From positions 1 to 64,000 of the forward strand of contig NZ_JBNXUN010000008.1 in assembly GCF_050563525.1 (NCBI RefSeq): a stretch of DNA of 64,000 nucleotides, in the 5' to 3' direction. This DNA comes from Falsiroseomonas sp050563525 (GTDB taxonomy: Bacteria > Pseudomonadota > Alphaproteobacteria > Acetobacterales > Acetobacteraceae). The position numbers and the translations under genes were made by a program. Every line of letters starts with the position of its first letter. Position 1 is the first letter of the stretch. The notes under the pieces were generated by a model, which did not search any database, was not told where the DNA came from, and was given only the letters and a program-made list of their open reading frames with translations. Positions 44,230 to 51,876 of this stretch are shown one piece after another.

Positions 44230-45201
44230 ATGCATCTGCACCGTCGCCACCTGCTCGCTGCCTCGGCCGCCCTCGCCTTCGCCGGCCCCGCGGCGGCGCA
44301 GAACTGGCCGGATCGCCCGGTCCGCATCGTCGTGCCCTTCCCGCCCGGCGGGTCGAACGACATCATCGCGCGACAGCTGGCAGAGGCGCTGCGGCCGCTG
44401 CTCGGCCAGCCGGTGGTGGTGGAGAACCGGGCCGGGGCCGGCGGCAATGTCGGCGCCGATGCGGTGGCGAAGGCGGCGCCGGATGGCCACACGCTGCTGC
44501 TCGCCGCCCCCGGCCCGCTGGCGATCAACGAACACCTGTTCCGCGAGATGCCCTTCAAGCCGGAGCGTGACTTCGCCCCGGTGGCGCTGGTGGCCAGCGT
44601 GCCGATCGTGCTGATGGTGACGCCGGGGCTGGAGGCACTGAATGTGGCGGAGCTGGTGGCGCTGGCGAAGCGGCAGCCCGGCCGTCTGGCCTTCGGCTCC
44701 TCCGGCAATGGCAGCACCAACCATCTGGCCGGGGAGCTGTTCAAGACCATGGCCGGCATCGACATCACGCATGTGCCCTATCGCGGCGCGGCCCCGGCGA
44801 TGACCGACCTGGTCGGCGGCACCATCCAGATGATGTTCGACAACATGCCGGCCGCACTGCCGCAGGTGCGCGGCGGTAGCGTGCGCGGCCTGGCAGTGGC
44901 CGGCACCAGCCGCGCCGCGGCCCTGCCGGACCTGCCGACGGTGGCGGACTCCGGCCTGCCCGGCTTCGAGGCGGAAGCGTGGTTCGGCCTGGTCGCCCCC
45001 GCCGCGACGCCCGCCGCCGTGCTGCAACGGCTGCAACAGGCCTGCAGCCAGGCGCTGGCGGATGCGACGCTGCGGACGCGCTTCGCCGAGGGCGGGGCGG
45101 AACCCGGGGCGCGGCTGGGCGCGGAGTTCGGCAATTTCCTCGGCGCGGAGCGCACCAAGTGGGGGCGCGTGGTGGCGGCATCGGGCGCCCAGGCAGGCTG
45201 A
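44230..45201 (+). CDS. Tripartite tricarboxylate transporter receptor (Bug family), second copy
   Basis: 323 residues. A signal peptide (MHLHRRHLLAASAALAFAGPAAAQ) then the Bug core: VRIVVPFPPGGSNDIIARQLA, VVVENRAGAGGNVGADAVAKAAP and HVPYRGAAPAMTDLVGG. It should bind a carboxylated ligand in the periplasm. No TctA/TctB genes are near; it is divergent from hyuA, so it may recognise the cyclic amide or acid that HyuAB-Ldh2 degrade. It is distinct from the first Bug protein at 31332 (moderate similarity only by eye). Confidence 0.9.
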   Translation: MHLHRRHLLAASAALAFAGPAAAQNWPDRPVRIVVPFPPGGSNDIIARQLAEALRPLLGQPVVVENRAGAGGNVGADAVAKAAPDGHTLLLAAPGPLAINEHLFREMPFKPERDFAPVALVASVPIVLMVTPGLEALNVAELVALAKRQPGRLAFGSSGNGSTNHLAGELFKTMAGIDITHVPYRGAAPAMTDLVGGTIQMMFDNMPAALPQVRGGSVRGLAVAGTSRAAALPDLPTVADSGLPGFEAEAWFGLVAPAATPAAVLQRLQQACSQALADATLRTRFAEGGAEPGARLGAEFGNFLGAERTKWGRVVAASGAQAG

Positions 45202-45234
45202 ACCGGACGCCAGATGACCATCATGTAACCTGAA

Positions 45235-45264
45235 CCGGAACGATGCGGGAAAAGCATCGTCCGG
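45235..45264 (+). terminator. Hairpin after the second Bug receptor gene
   Basis: CCGGAACGATGC (45235-45246) pairs with GCATCGTCCGG (45254-45264) with one bulged A and a 7-nt loop. It begins 34 bp after the Bug stop and ends 50 bp before the LysM-protein ATG. No U-tract follows; it may be a terminator or part of the next gene's leader. Confidence 0.45.
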
Positions 45265-45313
45265 CGCGGTAAAGCCTTGTGCCGCAACGGCATCACGTTC
45301 TAGTTACGCGACC

Positions 45314-46999
45314 ATGACGGCCAGCGGGCGCGCCCTTCTCATCGTGGTGGTGGTCTCGGTCGGGCTCGCCACCTTCGTCGCCAGCCGGTTCATGCCGGAT
45401 GGTGCGGGACCAACCGTCGCGGCGCTGCCGGCCGCGCTGCAGCCCGTCGCGGCACGAACTCCGCCGTCGCAGGCGCCCTCGCCTGCCGCTTCGGCCCCAG
45501 CCACCAATACCCAGGCTGCGTCGCCCCAGGCGGCGTCGACGATGGCCGTACCTGCTCCACCCGTTGCGGCACAGACGGCCATCGTGCCCGCCGCGCCCAC
45601 GCCGCCGGAACCGCCGCGCTTCGACGTGGTGCGGGTTGGGGCGCGCGGCGGCGTGGTGGTCGCCGGCCGTGCGGCACCTGGGGCGGAGGTGATCCTGCTG
45701 CAGGATGGCCGCGAACTGGGCCGGGCACGCGCCGATGGTCGCGGCGACTGGGTCATCCTGCCCGCCGAGCCGCTGCGCCCCGGAAACCACCAGCTTTCCC
45801 TGCGGGCCCATCTTGGCGGGGTGGAGGTGGCCGGCGCCGAGACGGCGGTGGTTCTGGTTCCGGAACCCACGTTGGTGGCGGAAGCCCCACGGCCTGACAA
45901 TAGCGCCTCCGTCGCCCGCGCCGAGGCCACCGCACGCGCCGATGTCGAGGCCCGCGCAGAAGCCGCGGCGCGCACCGAAGCCTTGGCCAAAGCCCAGGCG
46001 GCCGAACAGGCCGCCCGCGTTGCGCTGGCCGAACAGGTTGCGATCGCCACCCCCGCCGAGCAGGCCGCCCGCATCGCAGCCGCCGAACAGGCCGCCCGCG
46101 CCGCGTCCGCTGAACAGGCCGCCCGGGCTGCGTCCGCCGAACAGGCCACCCGCGCCGCGTCCGCAGAGCAGGCCGCGCGCGCTGACGCCCTGGCGCGGGA
46201 GGCCGCCGCCGCAGTGGCGGCACGCCTGGCACAGGATGCCGCGCGCGACGAAGCGCTTGCCCGAGCCGCCCTTGAACGGGAGGCTCAGGACATCGCGACC
46301 CGGCGGCTGGAGGAAGCGGTGCGCCTGGCGCAGCAAGCGGTGCAAACCGCGGAAGCCGCCGCACAGGTTGCGGAGGCCCAGGCGCGCGCCGCGCGGCAGG
46401 ACCGCGCCGCCGCCCCGCCGGCCGCGGCCGTCGCCGAGGTGTCACGCCCGCTCGTGGTGGTGCTGCCGGCGGCCGAGACCTCCGCGCCTCGGATCCTCCA
46501 GGGCCGCGGCGCGACGGCCGATGCAGGGGCGAGCCTGGCGCTCGACGTGGTGGATTACGACACGGCGGGTAGCATCCGCTTCGCCGGCACCGCCCCACCC
46601 AACTCGGCGATCCGAGTCTATGTCAACGATACCCATGCCGGCGATGCCCAGGCCGATGCCGAGGGGCGCTGGGCGGTGGTGCCGCCCGTTGCGCCCGAGA
46701 TCGGCCGGCACCGGCTGCGCGTGGACCAGATCGCGGCCAATGGCGCGGTGTCCGCGCGGATAGAATTGCCCTTCCAGCGCGACGATGTCTCGCCCGCCAG
46801 CGTCGCGGAAGGTCGGGTCGTGGTGCAGCCGGGGAACAATCTGTGGCGACTGGCGCGGGCCTCCTATGGCAGCGGCGTGCGCTACACCACGATCTTCGAG
46901 GCCAATCGCGACCAGATCCGCAATCCGGACCTGATCTTCCCGGGTCAGGTGTTCACCGTGCCGGCCCTCATGCCCGCCGATTCCAGACGGTCCAGATAG
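45314..46999 (+). CDS. Membrane-anchored LysM protein with 9-residue coiled-coil repeats
   Basis: 561 residues. A signal anchor at about 7-26 (ALLIVVVVSVGLATFVASRF), a Pro/Ala/Thr-rich stretch, an Ig-like domain (about 96-180, VVVAGRAAPGAEVILLQDG), a long Ala/Glu/Arg/Gln helix (about 200-370) including seven 9-residue repeats at 230-292, a second Ig-like domain (about 415-490, FAGTAPPNSAIRVYVND) and a C-terminal LysM (VVVQPGNNLWRLARASYGSG to FTVPAL). LysM binds peptidoglycan, so the protein probably spans the periplasm from inner membrane to wall. The exact role is unknown. It overlaps a convergent gene by 55 bp. Confidence 0.85.
   Translation: MTASGRALLIVVVVSVGLATFVASRFMPDGAGPTVAALPAALQPVAARTPPSQAPSPAASAPATNTQAASPQAASTMAVPAPPVAAQTAIVPAAPTPPEPPRFDVVRVGARGGVVVAGRAAPGAEVILLQDGRELGRARADGRGDWVILPAEPLRPGNHQLSLRAHLGGVEVAGAETAVVLVPEPTLVAEAPRPDNSASVARAEATARADVEARAEAAARTEALAKAQAAEQAARVALAEQVAIATPAEQAARIAAAEQAARAASAEQAARAASAEQATRAASAEQAARADALAREAAAAVAARLAQDAARDEALARAALEREAQDIATRRLEEAVRLAQQAVQTAEAAAQVAEAQARAARQDRAAAPPAAAVAEVSRPLVVVLPAAETSAPRILQGRGATADAGASLALDVVDYDTAGSIRFAGTAPPNSAIRVYVNDTHAGDAQADAEGRWAVVPPVAPEIGRHRLRVDQIAANGAVSARIELPFQRDDVSPASVAEGRVVVQPGNNLWRLARASYGSGVRYTTIFEANRDQIRNPDLIFPGQVFTVPALMPADSRRSR
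46001..46189 (+). repeat. Seven tandem 27-bp repeats encoding a 9-residue unit
   Basis: Units start at 46001, 46028, 46055, 46082, 46109, 46136 and 46163 and encode AEQ-[AV]-A-[RI]-x-A-x (AEQAARVAL, AEQVAIATP, AEQAARIAA, AEQAARAAS twice, AEQATRAAS, AEQAARADA). Units 4-6 are nearly identical at the DNA level, suggesting recent duplication. They lie inside the helical part of the LysM protein. Confidence 0.85.
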
Positions 47000-47358
47000 G
47001 GGTCAGTGGCCAGGGCGAAGCCGACCATGGCACTGACCAGGGCCGTGGCGGTGGCGGCGCCGTTTAATTCGACCGCCGTCTCCAGCCGCACCCGGTGGTC
47101 CGGCATCAGGCGCAGGCGCCAGCCTTCCGGCAGGTCTCCCGGCATGGCGCCGAGTTCGGCAAAGGCGCCGGGCCGCGCCGCCACCTGGTCGACCGTGTAG
47201 GGCACCGCCCCGGCCTGGATGCCGAGGCTGATGAGCCCCGGCGTCAGCGTGGCCTCGCAGCCGCGCCCGCGCCAGGCAAAGCGCAGCGCGGGCTGCCGGA
47301 CCGGAGTCAGCGAGCCGTCATTGGCAACCAGGAAGGGTCCGTGAGGCAGGTGTTCCAT
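46945..47358 (-). CDS. Conserved hypothetical protein, about 137 residues
   Basis: I do not recognise a family. The protein is soluble, with a beta-rich first half (LRFAWRGRGCEATLTPGLISLGIQAGAVPYTVD) and a segment GWRLRLMPDHRVRLETAVELNG resembling a small alpha/beta fold, followed by a helical end. There is no signal or membrane segment. The start may be 47358 or 30 bp earlier in transcription at 47388; neither has a strong ribosome site. Its 3' end overlaps the LysM gene by 55 bp, and its 5' end is divergent from psd, so it may be linked to the phospholipid operon. Confidence 0.6.
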   Translation of the reverse strand: MEHLPHGPFLVANDGSLTPVRQPALRFAWRGRGCEATLTPGLISLGIQAGAVPYTVDQVAARPGAFAELGAMPGDLPEGWRLRLMPDHRVRLETAVELNGAATATALVSAMVGFALATDPYLDRLESAGMRAGTVNT

Positions 47359-47402
47359 GGACGCATGTTGTCCGGGAAGGGTGAACATACCATAACCAGC
47401 GG

Positions 47403-48098
47403 ATGAGCCTTCTCTCCTCGATCCGCCTCGTCGTCGCCAAGCCGCATCCGGCCGGCCGTCCCTTCATCTATGGCGGCATCGCCGTGGCCGTGGTGGGCGG
47501 CTGGCTGCTGGGCGACTGGCTGTTCTGGCTGGGCGTCGCCTTCACCCTGTTCTGCCTGTACTTCTTCCGCGACCCGGAACGGGTGCAGCCCTCCCGCGGC
47601 CAGGTCGTGCTGGCGCCGGCCGATGGCCGTATCGTGCTGATCGGGCCGGCGGTGCCGCCGGAGGAACTCGGCCTCGGGCCGCAGCCGCGCTTCCGCGTCT
47701 GCATCTTCCTGTCGGTGCTCGACGTGCATGTGAACCGCATGCCGGTGGACGGCGTGGTGACGCGTATCGCCTATCGCGCCGGCGCCTTCCTCAACGCCAG
47801 CCTGGACAAGGCGAGCGTGGATAACGAACGCAATGCGATGGCGATCCGGATGCCGGATGGCCGTGACGTGGCGGTGGTGCAGATCGCGGGCCTGATCGCG
47901 CGGCGCATCCTGTGCCATGTGCGGGAAGGCGACCGGGTTCAGGCGGGCGACCGCTTCGGCATCATCCGCTTCGGCAGCCGCACCGACGTCTACCTGCCGG
48001 AAGGCGCGCGCCCGCTGGTGGAGCTCGGCCAGATCATGATCGGCGGTGAGACGGTGGTGGCCGAGTTGCTGCCGATGACCGCCCCGGTGCATCCGTGA
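47403..48098 (+). CDS. psd: Phosphatidylserine decarboxylase proenzyme
   Basis: 231 residues, the short prokaryotic form. It decarboxylates phosphatidylserine to phosphatidylethanolamine at the inner membrane. N-terminal membrane segments (FIYGGIAVAVVGGWLLGDWLFWLGVAF) precede the catalytic region with FLSVLDVHVNRMPVDG. The self-cleavage site is G191-S192 in FGSRTD, where Ser becomes the pyruvoyl cofactor. The start at 47403 is a GTG/ATG-type start as read; the next gene, pssA, overlaps by GTGA. Confidence 0.93.
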   Translation: MSLLSSIRLVVAKPHPAGRPFIYGGIAVAVVGGWLLGDWLFWLGVAFTLFCLYFFRDPERVQPSRGQVVLAPADGRIVLIGPAVPPEELGLGPQPRFRVCIFLSVLDVHVNRMPVDGVVTRIAYRAGAFLNASLDKASVDNERNAMAIRMPDGRDVAVVQIAGLIARRILCHVREGDRVQAGDRFGIIRFGSRTDVYLPEGARPLVELGQIMIGGETVVAELLPMTAPVHP

Positions 48099-48964
48099 GC
48101 GAGGAGCGCGAGGCGCGGCCGCCCGCATTGGCCAGCCTGCGGCGGTTCCGCCCGCGCACCCGGCCGCGGTTCGAGGGGCTGTCCTTCAACCGGCTGATCC
48201 CGAACATCCTGACCATGCTCGGCCTCTGCGCCGGGCTGGTCGCGATCCGCGCCGCCATCGAGGACCGCTTCGCGCTGGCGGCCGCGCTGATCGTGGCGGC
48301 CGCGGTGATCGATGGGCTGGATGGCCGCCTGGCGCGGCTCCTGAAGGCGACGTCCCGCTTCGGCGCGGAATTCGACAGCCTGGCGGATTTCCTGTCCTTC
48401 GGCGTGGCGCCGGCGATGGTGCTGTATCTGTGGTCGATGCAGGACCTCGGGCCGCTGGGCTTCGTGCCCTGCCTGCTGTTCGCGGTCTGCTCCGCGCTGC
48501 GTCTGGCGCGGTTCAATGCCTCGCTCGACATCGGGCCGGCGCCGAAGCCGGCCTATGCCTACAACTTCTTCACCGGCGTGCCGGCGCCGGCTGGTGCCGG
48601 CTGCGCGCTGTTCCCGCTGTTCGGCGCGCTGGCGTTCTCGGAATGGGGCTGGATCAACACCGGGCTGGCCATCCGCCATCCCGTGCTGGTCGGCATCGTG
48701 CTGGTGGTCTGCGGCGTGCTGATGGTCAGCACCCTGCCCACCTGGTCCTTCAAGAACTTCCGGATTCCGCGCGCCGCCGTTCTGCCGCTGCTGCTGGGTG
48801 CGGGGCTGTATGTGGCCCTGCTGGTTGCGGAGCCCTGGGCGGCACTAGCGGCGGGCGGGCTGATCTACCTCGGCATGCTGCCCTTCTCCGTGCGGTCCTA
48901 CCTGACGCTGAAGCGGGAAGCGGAATCACTGTACGTGCCAGAGTCCGAGCCGGGTCCGGCTTGA
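48095..48964 (+). CDS. pssA: CDP-diacylglycerol-serine O-phosphatidyltransferase
   Basis: 289 residues. CDP-alcohol phosphatidyltransferase motif DGLDGRLARLLKATSRFGAEFDSLAD (DG-x2-AR-x8-G-x3-D-x3-D) is intact, with about six to eight transmembrane helices after it. It makes phosphatidylserine, the substrate of Psd, so the two genes give phosphatidylethanolamine. GTG start at 48095 overlaps the psd stop. The C terminus contains a short charged tail. Confidence 0.93.
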   Translation: MSEEREARPPALASLRRFRPRTRPRFEGLSFNRLIPNILTMLGLCAGLVAIRAAIEDRFALAAALIVAAAVIDGLDGRLARLLKATSRFGAEFDSLADFLSFGVAPAMVLYLWSMQDLGPLGFVPCLLFAVCSALRLARFNASLDIGPAPKPAYAYNFFTGVPAPAGAGCALFPLFGALAFSEWGWINTGLAIRHPVLVGIVLVVCGVLMVSTLPTWSFKNFRIPRAAVLPLLLGAGLYVALLVAEPWAALAAGGLIYLGMLPFSVRSYLTLKREAESLYVPESEPGPA

Positions 48965-49013
48965 AGCGGGCCCGCCCCGCGCCACCTGCCCTTGATCTGG
49001 AAAGGATCTGGGC

Positions 49014-49298
49014 ATGGCGCGGGCAAGCTGGAACGGCGCATTGATTGCGGAGAGCGATCGCTTCGAACTCGTCGAGGGAAACGTCTATTTCCCGCGCGCG
49101 GCGGTGAAGCCCGAATACCTGCGGGAGGCCAGCAAGACCACGGTCTGCGGCTGGAAGGGCACGGCGCGTTATCACGACGTGGTAGTGGATGGGAAGGTCA
49201 ATGCCGGCGCCGCCTGGTATTATCCGGAACCTAAGGACGCTGCCGCCAATATCCGGGACCACATCGCCTTCTGGCAGGGCGTCACCGTCGAGAAATGA
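49014..49298 (+). CDS. DUF427-domain protein
   Basis: 94 residues, the size of the single-domain family. The N terminus ARASWNGALIAESDRFELVEGNVYFP and the middle TTVCGWKGTARYHDVVVDGKVNAGAAWYYPEPK are the family blocks; the fold is a small beta barrel of unknown function. AAAGGATCTGGGC lies before the ATG. It is 49 bp downstream of pssA and is followed by about 290 bp without a gene. Confidence 0.85.
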   Translation: MARASWNGALIAESDRFELVEGNVYFPRAAVKPEYLREASKTTVCGWKGTARYHDVVVDGKVNAGAAWYYPEPKDAAANIRDHIAFWQGVTVEK

Positions 49299-49587
49299 TG
49301 TTCTCGGTCTTGTAGTATTTAGCGCGGATCTTGTGACGATCGGCGCGACGATCCTCTGATACTGTTGTGCCAACCGCGGTTTTATTGACGCGGTTGTGGA
49401 ACCCTTGCAGACAGGGGCACCGGAGCGTTGCGGCGGGTTATTCCAGCCGCATCGCCGTCCGGCGCATCTGGCACGGAGGAATCGCAGCACGCCGCGGCAC
49501 GACGCCGCCCGACCGGCCTCGCCGGCACCAGCACCCCGCAGCCGAAGCTGACCAGCCGCCTGCGGCGGACCCATCAGGAATATTGGA
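49299..49587. other. Low-GC non-coding stretch with palindromes
   Basis: 289 bp with no convincing gene; the part 49300-49400 is markedly A/T-richer than the rest of the window. It contains the palindrome cluster at 49371-49396 and a GACGATC direct repeat (49335-49341 and 49348-49354 region). It probably holds the beta-helix gene promoter and the DUF427 terminator. No ribosome site stronger than GGAAT is visible before the 49588 ATG. Confidence 0.5.
49371..49396. promoter_or_regulatory. Palindrome and hairpin in the low-GC intergenic region
   Basis: AACCGCGGTT (49372-49381) is a perfect 10-bp palindrome, and CAACCGCG (49371-49378) also pairs with CGCGGTTG (49389-49396) over a 10-nt loop. The two structures exclude each other. 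An operator for an unlinked regulator or a terminator of the DUF427 gene are both possible; no U-tract follows. Confidence 0.4.
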
Positions 49588-50532
49588 ATGAGCATACTGA
49601 CCGTTGGCGAAGGCCAGCAATTCGCGACCATTGCCGCCGCCGTGGCGGCCGCGAAGGATGGAGACTTCCTCGCCATCGAGGCCGGCACCTACCGGGATGA
49701 CTTCGCCACCATCAACAAGCAGATCACGCTGGAAGGCGTCGGCGGCATGGCGCTGCTGGAGGCGACGGTGGCGCCGGCGAACGGCAAGGCGATCCTCACC
49801 ATCGGCGCTGACGTCACCATCCGCAATCTCGGCTTCTCCGGCGCCGAGGTGGCCGATGGCAACGGCGCCGGGATCCGCTTCGAGGGCGGCGACCTGGTGA
49901 TCGAGGACAGCCTGTTCGAGGGCAACCAGATGGGCCTGCTGTCCGGGGCCGTGGAAGGCGGCAGCATCACCATCCGCGGCAGCGAATTCGCCGGCAACGG
50001 CACCGGCGATGGCCGCACCCACAATTTGTATGTGGGCGAGATCGCCCGCCTGACGATTGAAAGCAGCCACTTCCACGACGCCGTGGTGGGCCACCAGATC
50101 AAGAGCCGCGCGCAGGAGACCACCATCACCGGCAGCCGCATCGCCGATGGCGAGGCCGGGACGGGAAGCTATTCGATCGATCTGCCGGTGGGCGGCCGCG
50201 CCGTCATCACGGACAACGTCATCGAGCAGGGCGCGCAATCCGGCAACCCGGCCATCATCCATTTCGGGGGCGAGGGCCAGGCGCATGCCGGGTCGAGCCT
50301 GACCATCACCGGCAACCAGGTGGTGAACGCCCTGCAGTCGCCGAGCGCCGCGCTGCTGCTGAACCAGACCGACGTGCTGGCGAATGTCGCCGACAACGCG
50401 GTCCTTGGCCTGAGCGCGCAGCAGGTGGTGCGCGGGCTGGCGGAGGTCTCGGGGCTGGAAGTGCTGGACAGCGTCGCGGACCTGGCGGAGCAACTCGGGC
50501 TCCGGGCCGTCCAGGACGATCCCTGGGGCTGA
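49588..50532 (+). CDS. Right-handed parallel beta-helix protein
   Basis: 314 residues. The N terminus (ILTVGEGQQFATIAAAVAAAKDGDFLAIEAGTYRDD) is the classic entry to a pectin-lyase-like beta helix. About eight coils follow, each with I/L/V ladders and Asn/Gly turns (ADVTIRNLGFSGAE, GDLVIEDSLFEGNQ, GSITIRGSEFAGNG, ARLTIESSHFHDA, QETTITGSRIADG, GRAVITDNVIEQG). No signal peptide is visible and no catalytic acid cluster is obvious. The short C-terminal helix ends in DDPWG. Substrate and location are unknown; export without a cleavable signal is possible. Confidence 0.75.
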   Translation: MSILTVGEGQQFATIAAAVAAAKDGDFLAIEAGTYRDDFATINKQITLEGVGGMALLEATVAPANGKAILTIGADVTIRNLGFSGAEVADGNGAGIRFEGGDLVIEDSLFEGNQMGLLSGAVEGGSITIRGSEFAGNGTGDGRTHNLYVGEIARLTIESSHFHDAVVGHQIKSRAQETTITGSRIADGEAGTGSYSIDLPVGGRAVITDNVIEQGAQSGNPAIIHFGGEGQAHAGSSLTITGNQVVNALQSPSAALLLNQTDVLANVADNAVLGLSAQQVVRGLAEVSGLEVLDSVADLAEQLGLRAVQDDPWG

Positions 50533-50559
50533 CCTCGCCACGCCACGTCGGCCTTGCGG

Positions 50560-50605
50560 CCCTCCCGTCTCCGCGCAAAGCTAGGTTGTTGCGTAGGCGG
50601 GAGGG
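50560..50605 (+). promoter_or_regulatory. Inverted repeat that masks the cytochrome c ribosome site
   Basis: CCCTCCCG (50560-50567) is perfectly complementary to CGGGAGGG (50598-50605) across 30 nt. The right arm contains the Shine-Dalgarno GGGAGGG, 9 bp before the ATG at 50615. Folding would hide the ribosome site, so the leader may control translation. Confidence 0.5.
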
Positions 50606-50614
50606 ACCATCGCC

Positions 50615-51466
50615 ATGTCTTCAAGAATGGGAGTGACCGCGGCCGCGCTGGCCGCGGTGCTGATGCTGGCGCCGTCGGTTCGGGCACAGGACGCGGCGCT
50701 TCTGGCCCGCGGCAAGCACCTGGTGGAGGTGACCGGCGCCTGCGGCAACTGCCACACGCCGATGGGGCCGCAGGGCCCGGTGCCGGGTCTGACGCTGGCC
50801 GGTGGGACGGTGTTCGACGAACCCCCCTTCCGCGCCGTCGCCCCCAACATCACGCCGGACCCCGAGACCGGCATCGGCCGCTGGACCGACGCACAACTGG
50901 CCCGCGCGATCCGGGAGGGGCTTCGCCCCGATGGCAGCCTGATCGGCCCACCGATGCCGATGACGCTGTATCGCGGCCTGTCGGATCGCGACGTCGCGGC
51001 GATGGTGGCCTACCTGCGAACGGTGCCGCCGGTGCGCAACACGGTGGAGCGCAGCGTCTACCGCATCAGCCTGCCACCGGCCTATGGCCCGCCGGTGGCC
51101 AGCGTGCCGGACCCGGCGGACACAGCCCTGGCGCGCGGCGAATACCTGGCCAATGCCGTCGCCCACTGCATGGAATGCCACACGCCGATGCTGCCCAACG
51201 GGCACAACGACCGCACGCGGCTCGGCGCCGGCGGCATGGAGTTCCGCGGCCCCTGGGGCGTTTCGGTGGCGCGCAACCTGACGCCGCATGCGAACGGGCT
51301 TGGCGGCTGGACCGATGCGCAGATCATCACCGCGATCACCCGCGGCGTTTCCGCCGATGGACGGCCGCTGGCGCCGCCGATGGCCTTCGCGGCCTACGCG
51401 AACATGACGCAGCAGGAGTTGTCCGACCTGGTGGCCTACCTCCGCAGCCTGCCGCCGCAGCCATGA
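50615..51466 (+). CDS. Diheme c-type cytochrome
   Basis: 283 residues. A signal peptide (MSSRMGVTAAALAAVLMLAPSVRAQ) is followed by two heme-binding sites: CGNCH (C43, C46, H47) and CMECH (C185, C188, H189), with Met candidates for the sixth ligands in PPMPMTLYRG and PPMAFAAYANM. The two halves are homologous by eye (NITPDPETGIGRWTDAQL against NLTPHANGLGGWTDAQI), so it arose by domain duplication. It probably passes electrons in the periplasm; the partner enzyme is not in the window. The stop overlaps the next gene (ATGA). Confidence 0.9.
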   Translation: MSSRMGVTAAALAAVLMLAPSVRAQDAALLARGKHLVEVTGACGNCHTPMGPQGPVPGLTLAGGTVFDEPPFRAVAPNITPDPETGIGRWTDAQLARAIREGLRPDGSLIGPPMPMTLYRGLSDRDVAAMVAYLRTVPPVRNTVERSVYRISLPPAYGPPVASVPDPADTALARGEYLANAVAHCMECHTPMLPNGHNDRTRLGAGGMEFRGPWGVSVARNLTPHANGLGGWTDAQIITAITRGVSADGRPLAPPMAFAAYANMTQQELSDLVAYLRSLPPQP

Positions 51467-51876
51467 GCCTCCGCGGCAGCCTGCCCCTGACGATCCATGG
51501 TCAGCCGGTGACGATCACCGGCGGCCCCTTCGATTCCCTCCCCGACGGTGCCTTCGGCATCTGCCTGGAGGCGGGGGCGGCGAAGGCGGCGCAGGCGGAC
51601 ATCCTGCTGCCCACCGCCGATTACGGGCTGCCGGACCCTGAGGCGCTGCGCGCGGCCGTCGGCGCCGCGCTGGCGCAGTTGGAGGCGGACCCCGGCCGGC
51701 CGGTGCATGTCGGCTGCCGCGCCGGGGTCGGCCGCACCGGGCTGTTCATGGCCTGCCTGGCCAAGGCCGCCGGGGTGGAGGGCGATGCGCTGGCGCATGT
51801 GCGGGCGCACTACCTGCCGCATGCGGCGGAGACCCCGGCGCAGGAGGCGATGGCGCGGGATTTCCGCTGGCCCTGA
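51463..51876 (+). CDS. Small protein-tyrosine-phosphatase-like protein
   Basis: 137 residues. The P-loop VHVGCRAGVGRTG (C85-X5-R91) is the active-site signature of cysteine phosphatases. A possible general acid Asp lies in LLPTADYGLPD upstream. The size is below typical dual-specificity phosphatases. It is coupled to the cytochrome c gene by ATGA, an odd pairing. Its last 131 bp overlap the convergent EamA reading frame. I cannot name the substrate. Confidence 0.75.
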   Translation: MSLRGSLPLTIHGQPVTITGGPFDSLPDGAFGICLEAGAAKAAQADILLPTADYGLPDPEALRAAVGAALAQLEADPGRPVHVGCRAGVGRTGLFMACLAKAAGVEGDALAHVRAHYLPHAAETPAQEAMARDFRWP

